The position numbers were made by a program, and so were the translations under genes. From an uncultured Microbulbifer sp. (lineage in GTDB: Bacteria; Pseudomonadota; Gammaproteobacteria; Pseudomonadales; Cellvibrionaceae), in the NCBI RefSeq assembly GCF_913055755.1, contig NZ_CAJXKH010000035.1, positions 1-34,652 on the forward strand: 34,652 bases of DNA, given 5' to 3'. Below, one piece after another: positions 16,317 to 25,688 of this stretch. Every line of letters begins with the position of its first letter. Positions within the stretch are counted from its first letter, which is position 1. The notes under the pieces are model-generated. The model was given only the letters and a program-made list of their open reading frames with translations. It made no database searches and was not told the DNA's origin.

Positions 16317-17087
16317 ATGCGTACAACCGATCATATGTTCTGCTTCGCTCACCGCGGATACCCCAAGCGGGCCACGGAAAATACCCTGCAGGCCATTACC
16401 CACGCGCTGGAATTCGATATCGACGGCGTCGAGATCGATGTGTGGAATGTGGGAGGTGAACTGATCGTCAAACACGACCGGCGCCTGGGCCGGCTGCTGG
16501 CGGGTCAGGAACTGCTGACGGAGCTGGCGCCGGAAGTACTGCGCAAGCGACTGCTGCCCGGTGGCGAGCAGGTACCCACCCTGCGGGAAGTGCTGGAGCT
16601 GGTGGGCAATAATGTCCAGCTGAATATCGAACTGAAAGGCCCCAATTGCGCGGCCCTGGCAGCGCGGGAAATCGAGGCCTACGTGCGGGATAACGGCGCT
16701 ACCTACGAGCAGTACATTCTCTCCTCTTTCGACCACCGCCAGGTTTACGACTGCCTGAAACTGATCCCGGAAGTGCGCCGCGGGGTGCTGATCGATGGTG
16801 TCCCTCTGGACCTGGCCGCCAGCGCGGAACCACTACAGGCCTACTCCCTTCACCTGAGCATGGATTTTGTGTGCGCGGAAATGGTCGACGACGGGCACCG
16901 GCGCGGGCTCAAGACCTACGTATTTACCGTCAACAACCCCCACGACCTGCACCTGGTCGCGGCCATGGGTGCCGACGGGGTGTTCACCGACGAACCGCAG
17001 CTGATCATGGACTATAACGCCACCAAGACTGCAGAAATGCTGGTGCAGCAGATCCAACCCTCCAGCGACGATGTGCAGCAGCCCTGA
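16317..17087 (+). CDS. Glycerophosphodiester phosphodiesterase
   Basis: The 256-aa enzyme hydrolyses glycerophosphodiesters to sn-glycerol 3-phosphate and an alcohol. It shows the GDPD motifs in order: FAHRGYPKRATENT (catalytic His and Arg), GVEIDVW (metal-binding Glu and Asp), KHDRRLGR (second catalytic His), NIELKGP, LSSFDHRQV, and near the end TYVFTVNNPHDL with GADGVFTDEP. There is no signal peptide, so it is the cytoplasmic, UgpQ-like type. The start is uncertain: ATG 16317 is used here, GTG 16305 lies nearer to the GGGAG, and ATG 16335 still keeps the HRG motif. It is monocistronic by appearance and convergent with the aminotransferase. Confidence 0.88.
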   Translation: MRTTDHMFCFAHRGYPKRATENTLQAITHALEFDIDGVEIDVWNVGGELIVKHDRRLGRLLAGQELLTELAPEVLRKRLLPGGEQVPTLREVLELVGNNVQLNIELKGPNCAALAAREIEAYVRDNGATYEQYILSSFDHRQVYDCLKLIPEVRRGVLIDGVPLDLAASAEPLQAYSLHLSMDFVCAEMVDDGHRRGLKTYVFTVNNPHDLHLVAAMGADGVFTDEPQLIMDYNATKTAEMLVQQIQPSSDDVQQP

Positions 17088-17178
17088 GGCACCGCCGGCG
17101 CTGTTCGCAGCCGTATTCACGCCCGCCCCGGAGCGGCCTTCGGCTTTGCCGCAGTAGCGCTAAAAAAACAAAATCACC

Positions 17179-18387
17179 TCAGGCAAAATCCTGCTTTTCC
17201 ATCCACGGAATAATGCGCTCAAAGGCCCGCTCGATGTTTTCGATGGACGTGGCGTAACTGAAGCGCAGTGCATTGCGGCTGCTCTCGCCAAAGGTATCCC
17301 CGGCGATGGTACACACACCGGTTTCCCGCAGCAGGCGCAGGGCCACATTGTTGCCATTCACCCCTTCCGGCAGCGACGGAAACATATAGAAAGCGCCGTC
17401 CGGCACATAGCCCTCCAGAAAAGGGGTCTGCTCTACCAGCTCCACCAGCCGGTTGCGGCGTTTGCGGTAGGTATTGACCGTCTCATCAATAAAACTGCGG
17501 TCCCCCTTGAGCGCCGCGACGCCCGCCCACTGACAGGGAGTATTGGCAACAGTGGTCGTGAACATGTGGTAGCGGCGCAGTTTGCGGATCGCCCCCTGGC
17601 TGGCGATTAGCCAGCCTATGCGCATTCCCGCCATGCTGAAGGTTTTGGAAAAGCTGCTGATCACCATCACGTGATCGAGGTCGGAGCAACAGGACAGCAC
17701 ACTGGCATAGTTGTCGCTGCCGCGTTTGTCGTAGATCAGGTGATCGTAAACCTCGTCACTGATCACATAAATACCCCGGTAGGCCGCCTCCTGCACGATG
17801 GTTTCCACAGTTTCCCGCGGATAAACCGTACCGGTGGGATTGCTCGGGGAATTCAGGATGATTGCGTGCGTGTTGCTGTCGATCGCGTCGAGGACGTCCT
17901 GCGGATCCAGCTGGTGGTGGTTCTCGGCGCGGGTCGGTACGTACTTCACCTCGCCACCGTTCATGCGAATCAATGGCGCGTACAGCATGAACGAAGGATC
18001 CGGCACAATAAATTCCCGCCCCGGCGCAGATACCGCGGTAAGTGCGAGGTAGATCGCCTCCGTCGCACCGGTGGTAACCAGAATATTTTCCGGGGAAATA
18101 TAGCGACCGGAGCGCTCACCGTAATATTCCGCCAGGGCGTCCAGCAATTCCGGCAGGCCCGCATCCATGGTGTATCCGGTCTGCCCCGCATTGAGCGCGT
18201 CGACCGTCGCCTGAATCACATGGGGCGGCGTGGGTGCATCCGGCTGACCGATGGAAAGATGAATCACGTCCTCCAGGGTCGCCGCCATGTTCACCATTTT
18301 GCGGATACCGGGGACGGGAATCGTCAACAGCGCGGGATTCCAGACCGGATCTTCCGATTCATAAAAATCAAAATCCAACCGGCTCAC
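17179..18387 (-). CDS. PLP-dependent class I/II aminotransferase
   Basis: The 402-aa product is a fold-type I aminotransferase. It shows LSIGQPDAPTPPHV near residue 45, TGATEAIYLAL (phosphate-binding region), LNSPSNPTGTVY, VISDEVYDHLIYD, the Schiff-base lysine in SSFSKTFSMAGMRIGW (Lys248) and the carboxylate-binding Arg in NALRFSYA. This is the layout of aspartate/aromatic-type transaminases of subgroup I-gamma. The substrate cannot be fixed from sequence. The GTG start overlaps the amidase stop by four bases (GTGA), so translation is coupled. The two enzymes could act in one catabolic route, the amidase freeing an amino acid that is then transaminated; that is inference. Confidence 0.9.
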   Translation of the reverse strand: MSRLDFDFYESEDPVWNPALLTIPVPGIRKMVNMAATLEDVIHLSIGQPDAPTPPHVIQATVDALNAGQTGYTMDAGLPELLDALAEYYGERSGRYISPENILVTTGATEAIYLALTAVSAPGREFIVPDPSFMLYAPLIRMNGGEVKYVPTRAENHHQLDPQDVLDAIDSNTHAIILNSPSNPTGTVYPRETVETIVQEAAYRGIYVISDEVYDHLIYDKRGSDNYASVLSCCSDLDHVMVISSFSKTFSMAGMRIGWLIASQGAIRKLRRYHMFTTTVANTPCQWAGVAALKGDRSFIDETVNTYRKRRNRLVELVEQTPFLEGYVPDGAFYMFPSLPEGVNGNNVALRLLRETGVCTIAGDTFGESSRNALRFSYATSIENIERAFERIIPWMEKQDFA

Positions 18388-19826
18388 GCGCTTTGTTCCT
18401 CCGGCGAGTTCTCATAAAACAGCTGCGGGCGCACGTCGGTCAGTGGTGCCGCAAGCTGGTACGCCTGGGCTGCGCGCAGTACCGCTGTATCGTCAAACCG
18501 CGCGCCCACCATTTGCAGGCCAATGGGCAGGCCACTGGTGGCAAAACCACAGGGCACCGAGATGGCCGGCTGCCCGGTGAGATTGAACGGATAGGTATAG
18601 GGCGTCCACGAGGGCCAGCGGGTACTCGGCCAGTCTTCCGGGACCTCGCGCCCGGCGGCGAATGCGGTGATCGGCAGTGTGGGAGTGAGCAGCAGGTCGT
18701 ACTTTTTATGGAACAGCGCCATACGCTCGCAAAGTGCCATGCGCTCGTTCACCGCCTCCAGGTAATCCAGCATGGTCAGTTGCGCGGCCCTGTCCGCAAC
18801 CGCGACCAGTTGTGAATCCATCAGCATGCGCTGTTTCTTGCTGATATTGCGCAGCGCATTGGCGGCACCGCCGTAAAACAGATGGCCAAATGCGGCGAGG
18901 GGATCGTCAAACCCCGGCGCGACTTCCGAGACTTCCGCCCCGAGCGATTGCAAAAGCTTTGCCGCTTCGCGCACGGTTTCTTCCACTTCCCGGTCCACCT
19001 GTACATATCCCAGGGTGGCACTGAAGGCTATTTTTACCCCGCGCAACAGTTCTTGCGGCTCGCCCTGTATCGCCGCCAGGTAGTCAATATTGCGCCGGGG
19101 AATGGCATTGGTATCGCGCACATCGGCTTCACAAAGCACATTCATCAACAGCGCGCAGTCCGCCACGGTCCAGGTCATGGGGCCGGCGTGAGCGAGAGTG
19201 CCGAAGGGGCTGGCGGGCCAGTGGGGCACTTCACCGAAGCTGGGTTTCAAGCCGACCAGTCCGCTGAAACCCGCGGGGATACGAATGGAACCGCCGGCAT
19301 CGGTACCCAGCGCCAGCGGCCCCATACCCAGCGGCACCGCCGCGGCACTGCCGCCGCTGGAGCCCCCGGCAGTTTTGCTCGGGTCCCAGGGGTTGCGGGT
19401 AACACCGTCCACCGGATTATCGGTGACGCCCTTCCAGCCGAATTCCGGGGTCGTGGTTTTCCCCAGCGGTACTGCGCCGTGTCGATTCAACGCCGCAACA
19501 CTGGGCGCCTCCTTGCCCAGGGTGGTTTTCGGGTCGATGGTCTTGGAGCCCTTGATGGTGGGCCACTGGGCGGTAAGGAATACATCCTTGATGGCTACCG
19601 GCACGCCGTCCAGCAGGCCGCGGATATCTCCGGAGTGATAGCGCGCTTCAGACGCCCGCGCCGCAGCCAGGGTGGTCTCTTCGTCCACCAGGTTAAACGC
19701 GTTGACCACCGGATTGCAGCGTTCGATCTGGGCGAGCATGGCCCGCGTCGCTTCTACTGGGGAAAAGTGCTTTTGTCGATAGCCACTCAACAGTTCCAGC
19801 GCAGTCATGCGGACCAGATCTTCCAT
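18384..19826 (-). CDS. Amidase-signature family amidase
   Basis: The 480-aa enzyme belongs to the amidase-signature (AS) family, which hydrolyses carboxamides with a Ser-cisSer-Lys triad. The triad is intact: Lys80 in VAIKDV, the cis-Ser in GGSSGGS (Ser156) and the nucleophile in TDAGGSIRIPA (Ser180). The C-terminal part has LPITAFAAGREVPEDWP and the family-typical GLPIGLQMVG. It resembles GatA-like amidases in architecture, but no GatB or GatC lies nearby, so it is a free-standing catabolic or detoxifying amidase. I start at ATG 19826, ten bases after AAGGAG; a TTG at 19832 is too close to that site. It is coupled to the aminotransferase downstream and sits 158 bases after the Ldh-type gene. 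Confidence 0.9.
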   Translation of the reverse strand: MEDLVRMTALELLSGYRQKHFSPVEATRAMLAQIERCNPVVNAFNLVDEETTLAAARASEARYHSGDIRGLLDGVPVAIKDVFLTAQWPTIKGSKTIDPKTTLGKEAPSVAALNRHGAVPLGKTTTPEFGWKGVTDNPVDGVTRNPWDPSKTAGGSSGGSAAAVPLGMGPLALGTDAGGSIRIPAGFSGLVGLKPSFGEVPHWPASPFGTLAHAGPMTWTVADCALLMNVLCEADVRDTNAIPRRNIDYLAAIQGEPQELLRGVKIAFSATLGYVQVDREVEETVREAAKLLQSLGAEVSEVAPGFDDPLAAFGHLFYGGAANALRNISKKQRMLMDSQLVAVADRAAQLTMLDYLEAVNERMALCERMALFHKKYDLLLTPTLPITAFAAGREVPEDWPSTRWPSWTPYTYPFNLTGQPAISVPCGFATSGLPIGLQMVGARFDDTAVLRAAQAYQLAAPLTDVRPQLFYENSPEEQSA

Positions 19827-19890
19827 CGCCAAGGTTCTCCTTTTGGCTGCAACCTCTAATTATTTGAGATGTTTATGTGACAGTTTCCCC

Positions 19891-19900
19891 CTATCCTAGA
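19891..19900 (-). promoter_or_regulatory. TCTAGGATAG motif upstream of amidase gene
   Basis: On the minus strand this reads TCTAGGATAG, identical to 1754-1763, and lies about 65 bases before the amidase start, a distance similar to that in the aidB-like gene. It may be a shared regulator site or a -10 region; no convincing -35 is visible. Confidence 0.25.
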
Positions 19901-19984
19901 CCCATTTCGCGCCGCAGCGGAAAAATACAAGTAGAACAATACGCCCCGATGACATTCCCGAAATATCCTCCGTCGCAGCAGCGG

Positions 19985-21037
19985 TCAACTCAAGACAGCT
20001 GGCATGGGGATTGCGTACTCTTTGGCAAGGGCCTGCAAGTCTTCCACGACTGTCGGATACAGGCGCACGCCGTTGGCGAGCTGCTCGCGGCGCAATTGCC
20101 ACGCCCGTCGACCGGGTACCCGCACCGGCTCACCGCTGTCACTTTCACAGGTTTCCCACAGTTGCAGCAGTGCAGCGGTTTGCCGCAAAAACCGATTCTC
20201 CGGGCCGAAAGCCTTGGGATCGATGATTTGCAGGAATACGGAATTGGCTTCGTCATCGTCCCCGGCGTCATCCGCGCGGCCATAACCTCCGAGCGCCATC
20301 GACAGCACTTCGAGCATCGCCGATAGCGCCGCCCCCTTGTATCCGTGATCCGCGCCACCCACCGGCAGAATACTGCCACCGTCGGTAAAGGCCGCGGGAT
20401 CATCGGAGATATTTCCATCGCGATCTTTCAGGTACGGGTGGGGCAATTTCCGGCCCTCGCGTTCCGCCCGCGCCACGTAACCGCCGGCGGTGGCAGACAT
20501 GCTGATATCAAACAGCAGTGGATAATCTCCCGCAGGTGCGCAGAAGGCGATGGGATTGGCGGAAAACAGCGGTGTCTTGCTACCCTGCGGCGCCACGGTG
20601 TTCTCGGACGGCGTGGAACAGGTCAGGATACCAACACAGTTTTTCTCGACGATTTTCGGCAGGTACGCGGCGAGGCAGGCTATATGCTGGCTGCGGCGGA
20701 TGGTGGCGCTCACCACGCCGTGCTCTTCAACCCGTGCCAGCGCTTCATCAACGGCCCTGGTCACCGCCCAGGGGCCGGGCAGGAACTCGGCATCCCAGTT
20801 GAAGCAATTGCCGCGATCAGACAGCACATGAGGCTCCCCTGCAATCCGGGATGCACCGCTCTGCAACCATTGCAGATTGCTCGCTACCCGGTTCAGACCG
20901 TGGGTGGTAAAACCCATCAGGTCTGCCTGCAGAAAAATGTCTGCCATCACATCCGCACGCTCCGAATCTATACGGGTAGTCGCAAACAGTGCGCTGGCAA
21001 ACTGTTGCAGCGCCTGCGCGTCATAGCGTTTGCTCAT
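19985..21037 (-). CDS. Ldh-family (malate/lactate dehydrogenase type 2) oxidoreductase
   Basis: The 350-aa protein is an NAD(P)-dependent oxidoreductase of the Ldh_2 family, which includes YbiC, ureidoglycolate dehydrogenase AllD and piperideine-2-carboxylate reductase DpkA. Landmarks are ADLMGFTTHGLNRV (family motif near residue 40), the SQHIACLAAYL helix, which corresponds to the active-site SxH segment, PIAFCAPAG, LFDISMSATAGG and DHGYKGAALSAMLEVLS. It uses an unusual, non-Rossmann NAD-binding fold. The natural substrate is a 2-hydroxy, 2-imino or ureido acid in relatives and is undetermined here. AAGGAT precedes the ATG. It lies 32 bases downstream of arfB and upstream of the amidase-aminotransferase pair on the same strand, which suggests a small catabolic group. 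Confidence 0.85.
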   Translation of the reverse strand: MSKRYDAQALQQFASALFATTRIDSERADVMADIFLQADLMGFTTHGLNRVASNLQWLQSGASRIAGEPHVLSDRGNCFNWDAEFLPGPWAVTRAVDEALARVEEHGVVSATIRRSQHIACLAAYLPKIVEKNCVGILTCSTPSENTVAPQGSKTPLFSANPIAFCAPAGDYPLLFDISMSATAGGYVARAEREGRKLPHPYLKDRDGNISDDPAAFTDGGSILPVGGADHGYKGAALSAMLEVLSMALGGYGRADDAGDDDEANSVFLQIIDPKAFGPENRFLRQTAALLQLWETCESDSGEPVRVPGRRAWQLRREQLANGVRLYPTVVEDLQALAKEYAIPMPAVLS

Positions 21038-21069
21038 GTCTTATCCTTTATTTACTTCGTCAACGACAA

Positions 21070-21486
21070 TCAATAGTCGGAAATTTTTCCGCGCATGGAT
21101 TTGACTTGCCCACGGCGGGTTTTGCTCTTCAGGCGCCGCTCCCTTGATCCCCTGGTGGGTTTGGTGGGCAAGCGTTTTTTGGGTGTTACCAATACACTGG
21201 CGATCAGCTCCCGCAACCGTTCCAGCACGTCCGCACGGTTTTTCTCTTGGGTGCGAAACCGCTGGCCCTTGATAACCACCACACCTTCCGCGGTGATACG
21301 CTGGTCACGCAAGGCTAGCAGACGGGATTTGATCTCTTGCGGCAGGCTGGATGCCTGTACGTCAAAACGCAGGTGAATGGCAGTGGATACCTTGTTGACA
21401 TTCTGCCCGCCGGCACCACCTGAGCGCATCGCGTGCATTTCCACTTCAGCCAGTGGAATCGCCAGTGTTCGAGAAATTATCAACAT
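21070..21486 (-). CDS. arfB: Alternative ribosome-rescue factor ArfB
   Basis: ArfB (YaeJ) hydrolyses peptidyl-tRNA on ribosomes stalled without a stop codon. The 138-aa product aligns from its first residues with the E. coli protein. The RF-type catalytic motif GGAGGQNVNKVSTAIHLRFD holds GGQ at 26-28, the same position as in E. coli. The C-terminal basic tail (PTKPTRGSRERRLKSK and RGQVKSMRGK) is the part that in E. coli ArfB inserts into the empty mRNA channel. Its intact form argues for a working factor rather than a release-factor fragment. I chose ATG 21486 by that alignment; ATG 21498 would add four residues. It is the first gene of the minus-strand group and diverges from the BCCT genes. 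Confidence 0.92.
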   Translation of the reverse strand: MLIISRTLAIPLAEVEMHAMRSGGAGGQNVNKVSTAIHLRFDVQASSLPQEIKSRLLALRDQRITAEGVVVIKGQRFRTQEKNRADVLERLRELIASVLVTPKKRLPTKPTRGSRERRLKSKTRRGQVKSMRGKISDY

Positions 21487-21615
21487 ATCAAATGACATCT
21501 TTATTCGTTACGCTTATAGGCAATACGATCGTCTATGCTAAGTCGAAAAGGCGCAAAATTATACCCGCGCACCGAGCCGAGAAATGCCAGGTAACTGAAT
21601 CCGGACAAATATACG

Positions 21616-23610
21616 ATGAGTAATATGAGCGACAACGGTAACGAACAACTGGCACATTTCAACCCTCCGGTATTTTATTCCGCAACTGCCGCACTGCTGC
21701 TGATGGTGGCCTACGCGGTACTCCTGCCCGACCACGCCACGTCGATGTTCCAGTCGCTGCAGGCCTGGGTTGTGGCGCACATGAGCTGGTACTACGTGAT
21801 GACCGTGGCCATCATCCTGATCGGCACCATTGCCATCGCCATGTCCAGCTTCGGCAGTATAAAAATGGGCCCGGAGCACGCGGAACCGGATTACGACTTC
21901 ACCTCCTGGTTTGCCATGTTGTTCTCTGCCGGTATGGGTATCGGCCTGTTGTTCTTCGGCGTTGCGGAACCGGTAATGCACTACCTGGAACCTCCGGTTG
22001 GGGAAACCGGAACGGTATTCGCCGCCCGTGAGGCCATGGTGCTGACATTTTTCCACTGGGGATTCCACGCCTGGGCTATTTACGCCATTGTCGCGCTGAT
22101 CCTGGCCTATTTCAGTTACCGCCACAAACTGCCACTGACCCTGCGCTCGGCGCTCTACCCCATGATTGGCGACCGGATATACGGCCCAATCGGCCACGCG
22201 GTAGATGTATTCGCCATTGTCGGCACCGTATGTGGTGTCGCGACCACGCTCGGCTACGGCGTATTGCAGATCAACTCCGGTCTCCACCACCTGTTCGGGT
22301 TACCCGTGGGACCGGGTGTCCAGGTGGCGCTGATCATCATCACCACCATTCTCGCCACCATTTCGGTAGTACTCGGCCTGGATGCCGGTATCAAACGCCT
22401 CTCGCAACTCAATATGACCCTGGCCGGCATCCTGCTGATCATGGTGCTGCTGCTGGGTAGCACCGTGTACCTGCTGCAGACGTTCGTGCAGAATTTCGGC
22501 AGCTACCTGTCGGAGATCGTCAGCAAGACCTTCGACCTGTTCGCCTATGAACCCACGGACTGGCTGGGCGGCTGGACCATTCTCTACTGGGGCTGGTGGA
22601 TGTCCTGGTCGCCGTTCGTCGGCCTGTTTATTGCCCGTATTTCCCGCGGGCGCACCATCCGCGAGTTCGTGATTGGGGCCATGCTGGTACCGGCGCTGGT
22701 GACCATGCTGTGGATGACTTTCTTCGGCAACTCCGCCATCCATATGATCCTCGACCAGGGGCTGACGCAACTGGGTGAGGCTGTGGCCGCGGACCAGTCG
22801 GTGGCGCTGTTCCAGTTTCTGGAGCAGTTTCCCTTTTCTTCGGCATTTTCCTTTGTTGCGGTACTGATGGTGATCGTATTCTTCGTCACCTCCGCGGATT
22901 CCGGAGCGCTGGTGGTCAATATGCTGTCTTCCCACGGACGCGATGAAACACCGCTGTGGCAGCGCATTTTCTGGTGTGCCCTGATCGGTGTGGTTGCCAT
23001 TGCACTGTTGCTCGCCGGCGGCCTTGGCTCGTTGCAAACCGCAGTGATCACCAGCGCCCTGCCCTTCTCCGCTATCCTGTTGATTGCCATGTTCGGGCTG
23101 GTAAAGGCACTGCGCACGGACACCGTCAAACGGATTACCCAGACCGCCATCGTCGCCCCCATCAGCGCGCGCAACCCTGTCACCTGGCAACGACGCCTGA
23201 AAAATGCCCTGCAACTGCCGTCACTCAGCGAAGTGCATGAGTATATTCGCGATATCGGCAAACCGGCGCTGGATGAATTTGCCGCGGAGATGCACAAGAA
23301 CGGCTACGAGGCGGCAGTCACCGAAGGTAAAAACCAGTCCATCCAGCTGGAAGTCCACCAGGGCGAAGAAGCGAGCTTTATCTACGGTATTTACCCCAAA
23401 GCCACCATCAAGCCCGACGCCAGCAACCCCGAACAGATGCTGGACGACAGTTACGACGACGGCTCTCCGGACAAATACTTTCGTGCGGAAGTCCACCTTT
23501 ATGAGGGCGGCCAGGACTACGATGTGATGGGCTGGACCAAAGACCAGTTACTCACCGACATGGTGTCGCAGTACGAGCGCCACCTGCAGTTCCTGCACAC
23601 ATTGCGCTGA
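21616..23610 (+). CDS. betT: BetT-type BCCT choline/betaine transporter, copy 1
   Basis: The 664-aa product is a betaine/choline/carnitine transporter with 12 predicted membrane helices (about residues 20-505) and a long cytoplasmic C-terminal domain (about 520-664), as in E. coli BetT. Such carriers import choline or betaine for osmoprotection, usually with protons or sodium. It has the BCCT signature WGWWMSWSPFVG followed by FIARISRGRTIREF. The aromatic residues corresponding to the BetP substrate box are all present: Trp148, Trp153 and Tyr156 in HWGFHAWAIY, and Trp328 in the signature helix. The C-terminal domain contains YDDGSPDKYFRAEVHL and ends QYERHLQFLHTLR. It precedes a close paralogue by 59 bases. 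No betA, betB or betI is nearby. Confidence 0.92.
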   Translation: MSNMSDNGNEQLAHFNPPVFYSATAALLLMVAYAVLLPDHATSMFQSLQAWVVAHMSWYYVMTVAIILIGTIAIAMSSFGSIKMGPEHAEPDYDFTSWFAMLFSAGMGIGLLFFGVAEPVMHYLEPPVGETGTVFAAREAMVLTFFHWGFHAWAIYAIVALILAYFSYRHKLPLTLRSALYPMIGDRIYGPIGHAVDVFAIVGTVCGVATTLGYGVLQINSGLHHLFGLPVGPGVQVALIIITTILATISVVLGLDAGIKRLSQLNMTLAGILLIMVLLLGSTVYLLQTFVQNFGSYLSEIVSKTFDLFAYEPTDWLGGWTILYWGWWMSWSPFVGLFIARISRGRTIREFVIGAMLVPALVTMLWMTFFGNSAIHMILDQGLTQLGEAVAADQSVALFQFLEQFPFSSAFSFVAVLMVIVFFVTSADSGALVVNMLSSHGRDETPLWQRIFWCALIGVVAIALLLAGGLGSLQTAVITSALPFSAILLIAMFGLVKALRTDTVKRITQTAIVAPISARNPVTWQRRLKNALQLPSLSEVHEYIRDIGKPALDEFAAEMHKNGYEAAVTEGKNQSIQLEVHQGEEASFIYGIYPKATIKPDASNPEQMLDDSYDDGSPDKYFRAEVHLYEGGQDYDVMGWTKDQLLTDMVSQYERHLQFLHTLR

Positions 23611-23669
23611 TCCTGTTCCGCCACCTGTAACGGGGTCGTCGCTTCGTCAATCCAACCAACAGGCCAGCC

Positions 23670-25652
23670 ATGAAAAATCCGCAGCAGGAGAGTCCCGCCC
23701 GCTTCAACCCGCCGGTGTTCTATACCTCTACCGCAGTACTGCTATTGCTGGTGGCATTCGCGGTGATTTTCAAAGACGAAGCAACAGCCTTCTTCAAAAG
23801 CCTGCAGACCACCATCGTCACTTACATGGGGTGGTACTATGTGCTGATCGTGGCGATCCTGCTGGTTACCGTACTAGTGATCAGTCTTTCACGGCTCGGA
23901 GATATCCGCCTGGGACCGGAACACTCCAAACCCGATTATGGCTTCTGGTCCTGGGTGGCCATGTTGTTCTGCGCCGGCATCGGGATCGGCCTGCTGTTTT
24001 TCGGCGTGGCGGAACCGGTGATGCACTTCATGGATCCACCGGACGCCGAGGCTGGCACCGTCGAGGCGGCGCGCCAGGCGATGGTACTCAGTATTTTCCA
24101 CTGGGGCTTCCACGTATGGGCGATTTTTGCCGGGGTGGCGTTGATCCTCGGTTATTTCAGTTACCGCCACAACCTGCCCCTGACATTGCGCTCGGCGCTG
24201 TACCCCATCATCGGAGAAAAGATTCACGGCCCCATCGGTCATGCGGTGGATATCTTTGCCATCGTCAGCACCGTGTGCGGTGTCGCCACCACCTTGGGGT
24301 TTGGTGTGCTGCAGATGAATTCCGGGCTGCATCATCTTTTCGGGGTCCCGGTGGGCACCGGGGTACAGGTGATACTGATTGTGGTAACCACCGCACTGGC
24401 GACGGTGTCGGTGGTAGTCGGACTGGATACCGGCATCCGCCGGCTGTCGCAGTTGAATATGGGGCTCGCTGCACTGCTGCTATTCGCGGTGCTGATCATG
24501 GGTACCACCGTCTATCTGCTGCAGGCATTCGTGCAGAACTTTGGCAGCTACCTGTCGGTACTGGTCAACCGCACGTTCAACCTGTATGCGTATGCGCCCA
24601 CCGACTGGATTGGTGGCTGGACCATTTTCTACTGGGGCTGGTGTCTGTCCTGGTCACCGTTTGTGGGTATTTTTATTGCGCGCATTTCCCGCGGCCGCAC
24701 CATCCGGGAGTTCGCCATCGGCTCGCTGATGGTGCCGACATTAATCACGATTCTCTGGCTCACGGTGTTCGGGAATTCCGCCATCCAGATGATCCGTGTA
24801 GAGGGCATGGACTTCCTCGCCGAGATCATCAAGCAGGACCAGTCCCTGGCCCTGTTTGAATTTCTCGACCAGTTCCCGCTCTCCAACATTCTCTCGTTTA
24901 TCGCCATTGTGCTGGTGGTCATTTTCTTTGTGACCTCGGCGGATTCCGGGGCCATGGTGATGAATATGCTCGCCTCCCACGGCCGCGACGATACACCGCT
25001 ATGGCAGCGCATATTCTGGTCCGCAATTATCGGCGTGGTGGCCATCGCCCTGCTGGTGGCTGGAGGGCTAAGCTCGCTGCAGACGGCAGCCATTACCAGC
25101 GCCCTGCCCTTCTCACTGATACTGCTGGCGGCCATTTACGGTCTGATCAAGGCCCTGCGTACGGACACCGCCAAGCGGGATGCCCAGAGCGCACCGGTAG
25201 CGCCGATCACCGCGCGCAACCCGGTGTCGTGGGAGAGGCGGTTGCGCAACCTGGTACAACTCCCCTCGCTGGAAGAGGTGCGCAGCTATATCCGGGAAGT
25301 GGGCGAGCCCGCACTGTGTCGCTTTGCCGAAGAGATGGAGAAAAACGGCTTCAAGACCCTATTCGAATCGCAGAACCACACCCTCAAGCTCCACGTGTAC
25401 CAGGGGGAAGAGGTGGATTTTGTCTACGCGATCTACCCCAAGGCGCACCTGAAGCCCAATGCCTCAGACCCGGATGCGGAGCTCGATGACGAGTACGATG
25501 ACGGTTCACCGGACAAATATTTCCGTGCGGAAGTGCACCTGAGCGAAGGTGGGCAGGACTATGATGTGATGGGCTGGACCACGGATCAACTGCTCACCGA
25601 TATCCTCTCCCAATACGAGCGGCATCTTCAATTCCTGCACTCGCTGCGCTAG
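23670..25652 (+). CDS. BetT-type BCCT transporter, copy 2
   Basis: The 660-aa product is a tandem paralogue of the preceding transporter, collinear along its whole length, including the C-terminal cytoplasmic domain with YDDGSPDKYFRAEVHL. Many blocks are nearly identical, for example STVCGVATTLGFGVLQMNSG. It differs where substrate choice is made: the helix-4 segment reads HWGFHVWAIF (Trp145 and Trp150 kept, Tyr replaced by Phe153), and the signature helix reads WGWCLSWSPFVG, with Cys325 in place of the box tryptophan. I infer a duplicated carrier with altered substrate range or affinity. The two genes are probably co-transcribed. I leave the symbol empty because function may differ from BetT. 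Confidence 0.9.
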   Translation: MKNPQQESPARFNPPVFYTSTAVLLLLVAFAVIFKDEATAFFKSLQTTIVTYMGWYYVLIVAILLVTVLVISLSRLGDIRLGPEHSKPDYGFWSWVAMLFCAGIGIGLLFFGVAEPVMHFMDPPDAEAGTVEAARQAMVLSIFHWGFHVWAIFAGVALILGYFSYRHNLPLTLRSALYPIIGEKIHGPIGHAVDIFAIVSTVCGVATTLGFGVLQMNSGLHHLFGVPVGTGVQVILIVVTTALATVSVVVGLDTGIRRLSQLNMGLAALLLFAVLIMGTTVYLLQAFVQNFGSYLSVLVNRTFNLYAYAPTDWIGGWTIFYWGWCLSWSPFVGIFIARISRGRTIREFAIGSLMVPTLITILWLTVFGNSAIQMIRVEGMDFLAEIIKQDQSLALFEFLDQFPLSNILSFIAIVLVVIFFVTSADSGAMVMNMLASHGRDDTPLWQRIFWSAIIGVVAIALLVAGGLSSLQTAAITSALPFSLILLAAIYGLIKALRTDTAKRDAQSAPVAPITARNPVSWERRLRNLVQLPSLEEVRSYIREVGEPALCRFAEEMEKNGFKTLFESQNHTLKLHVYQGEEVDFVYAIYPKAHLKPNASDPDAELDDEYDDGSPDKYFRAEVHLSEGGQDYDVMGWTTDQLLTDILSQYERHLQFLHSLR

Positions 25653-25688
25653 CCTTACCGGCATTCTGTTGTGTATGGACGCTCCCCC

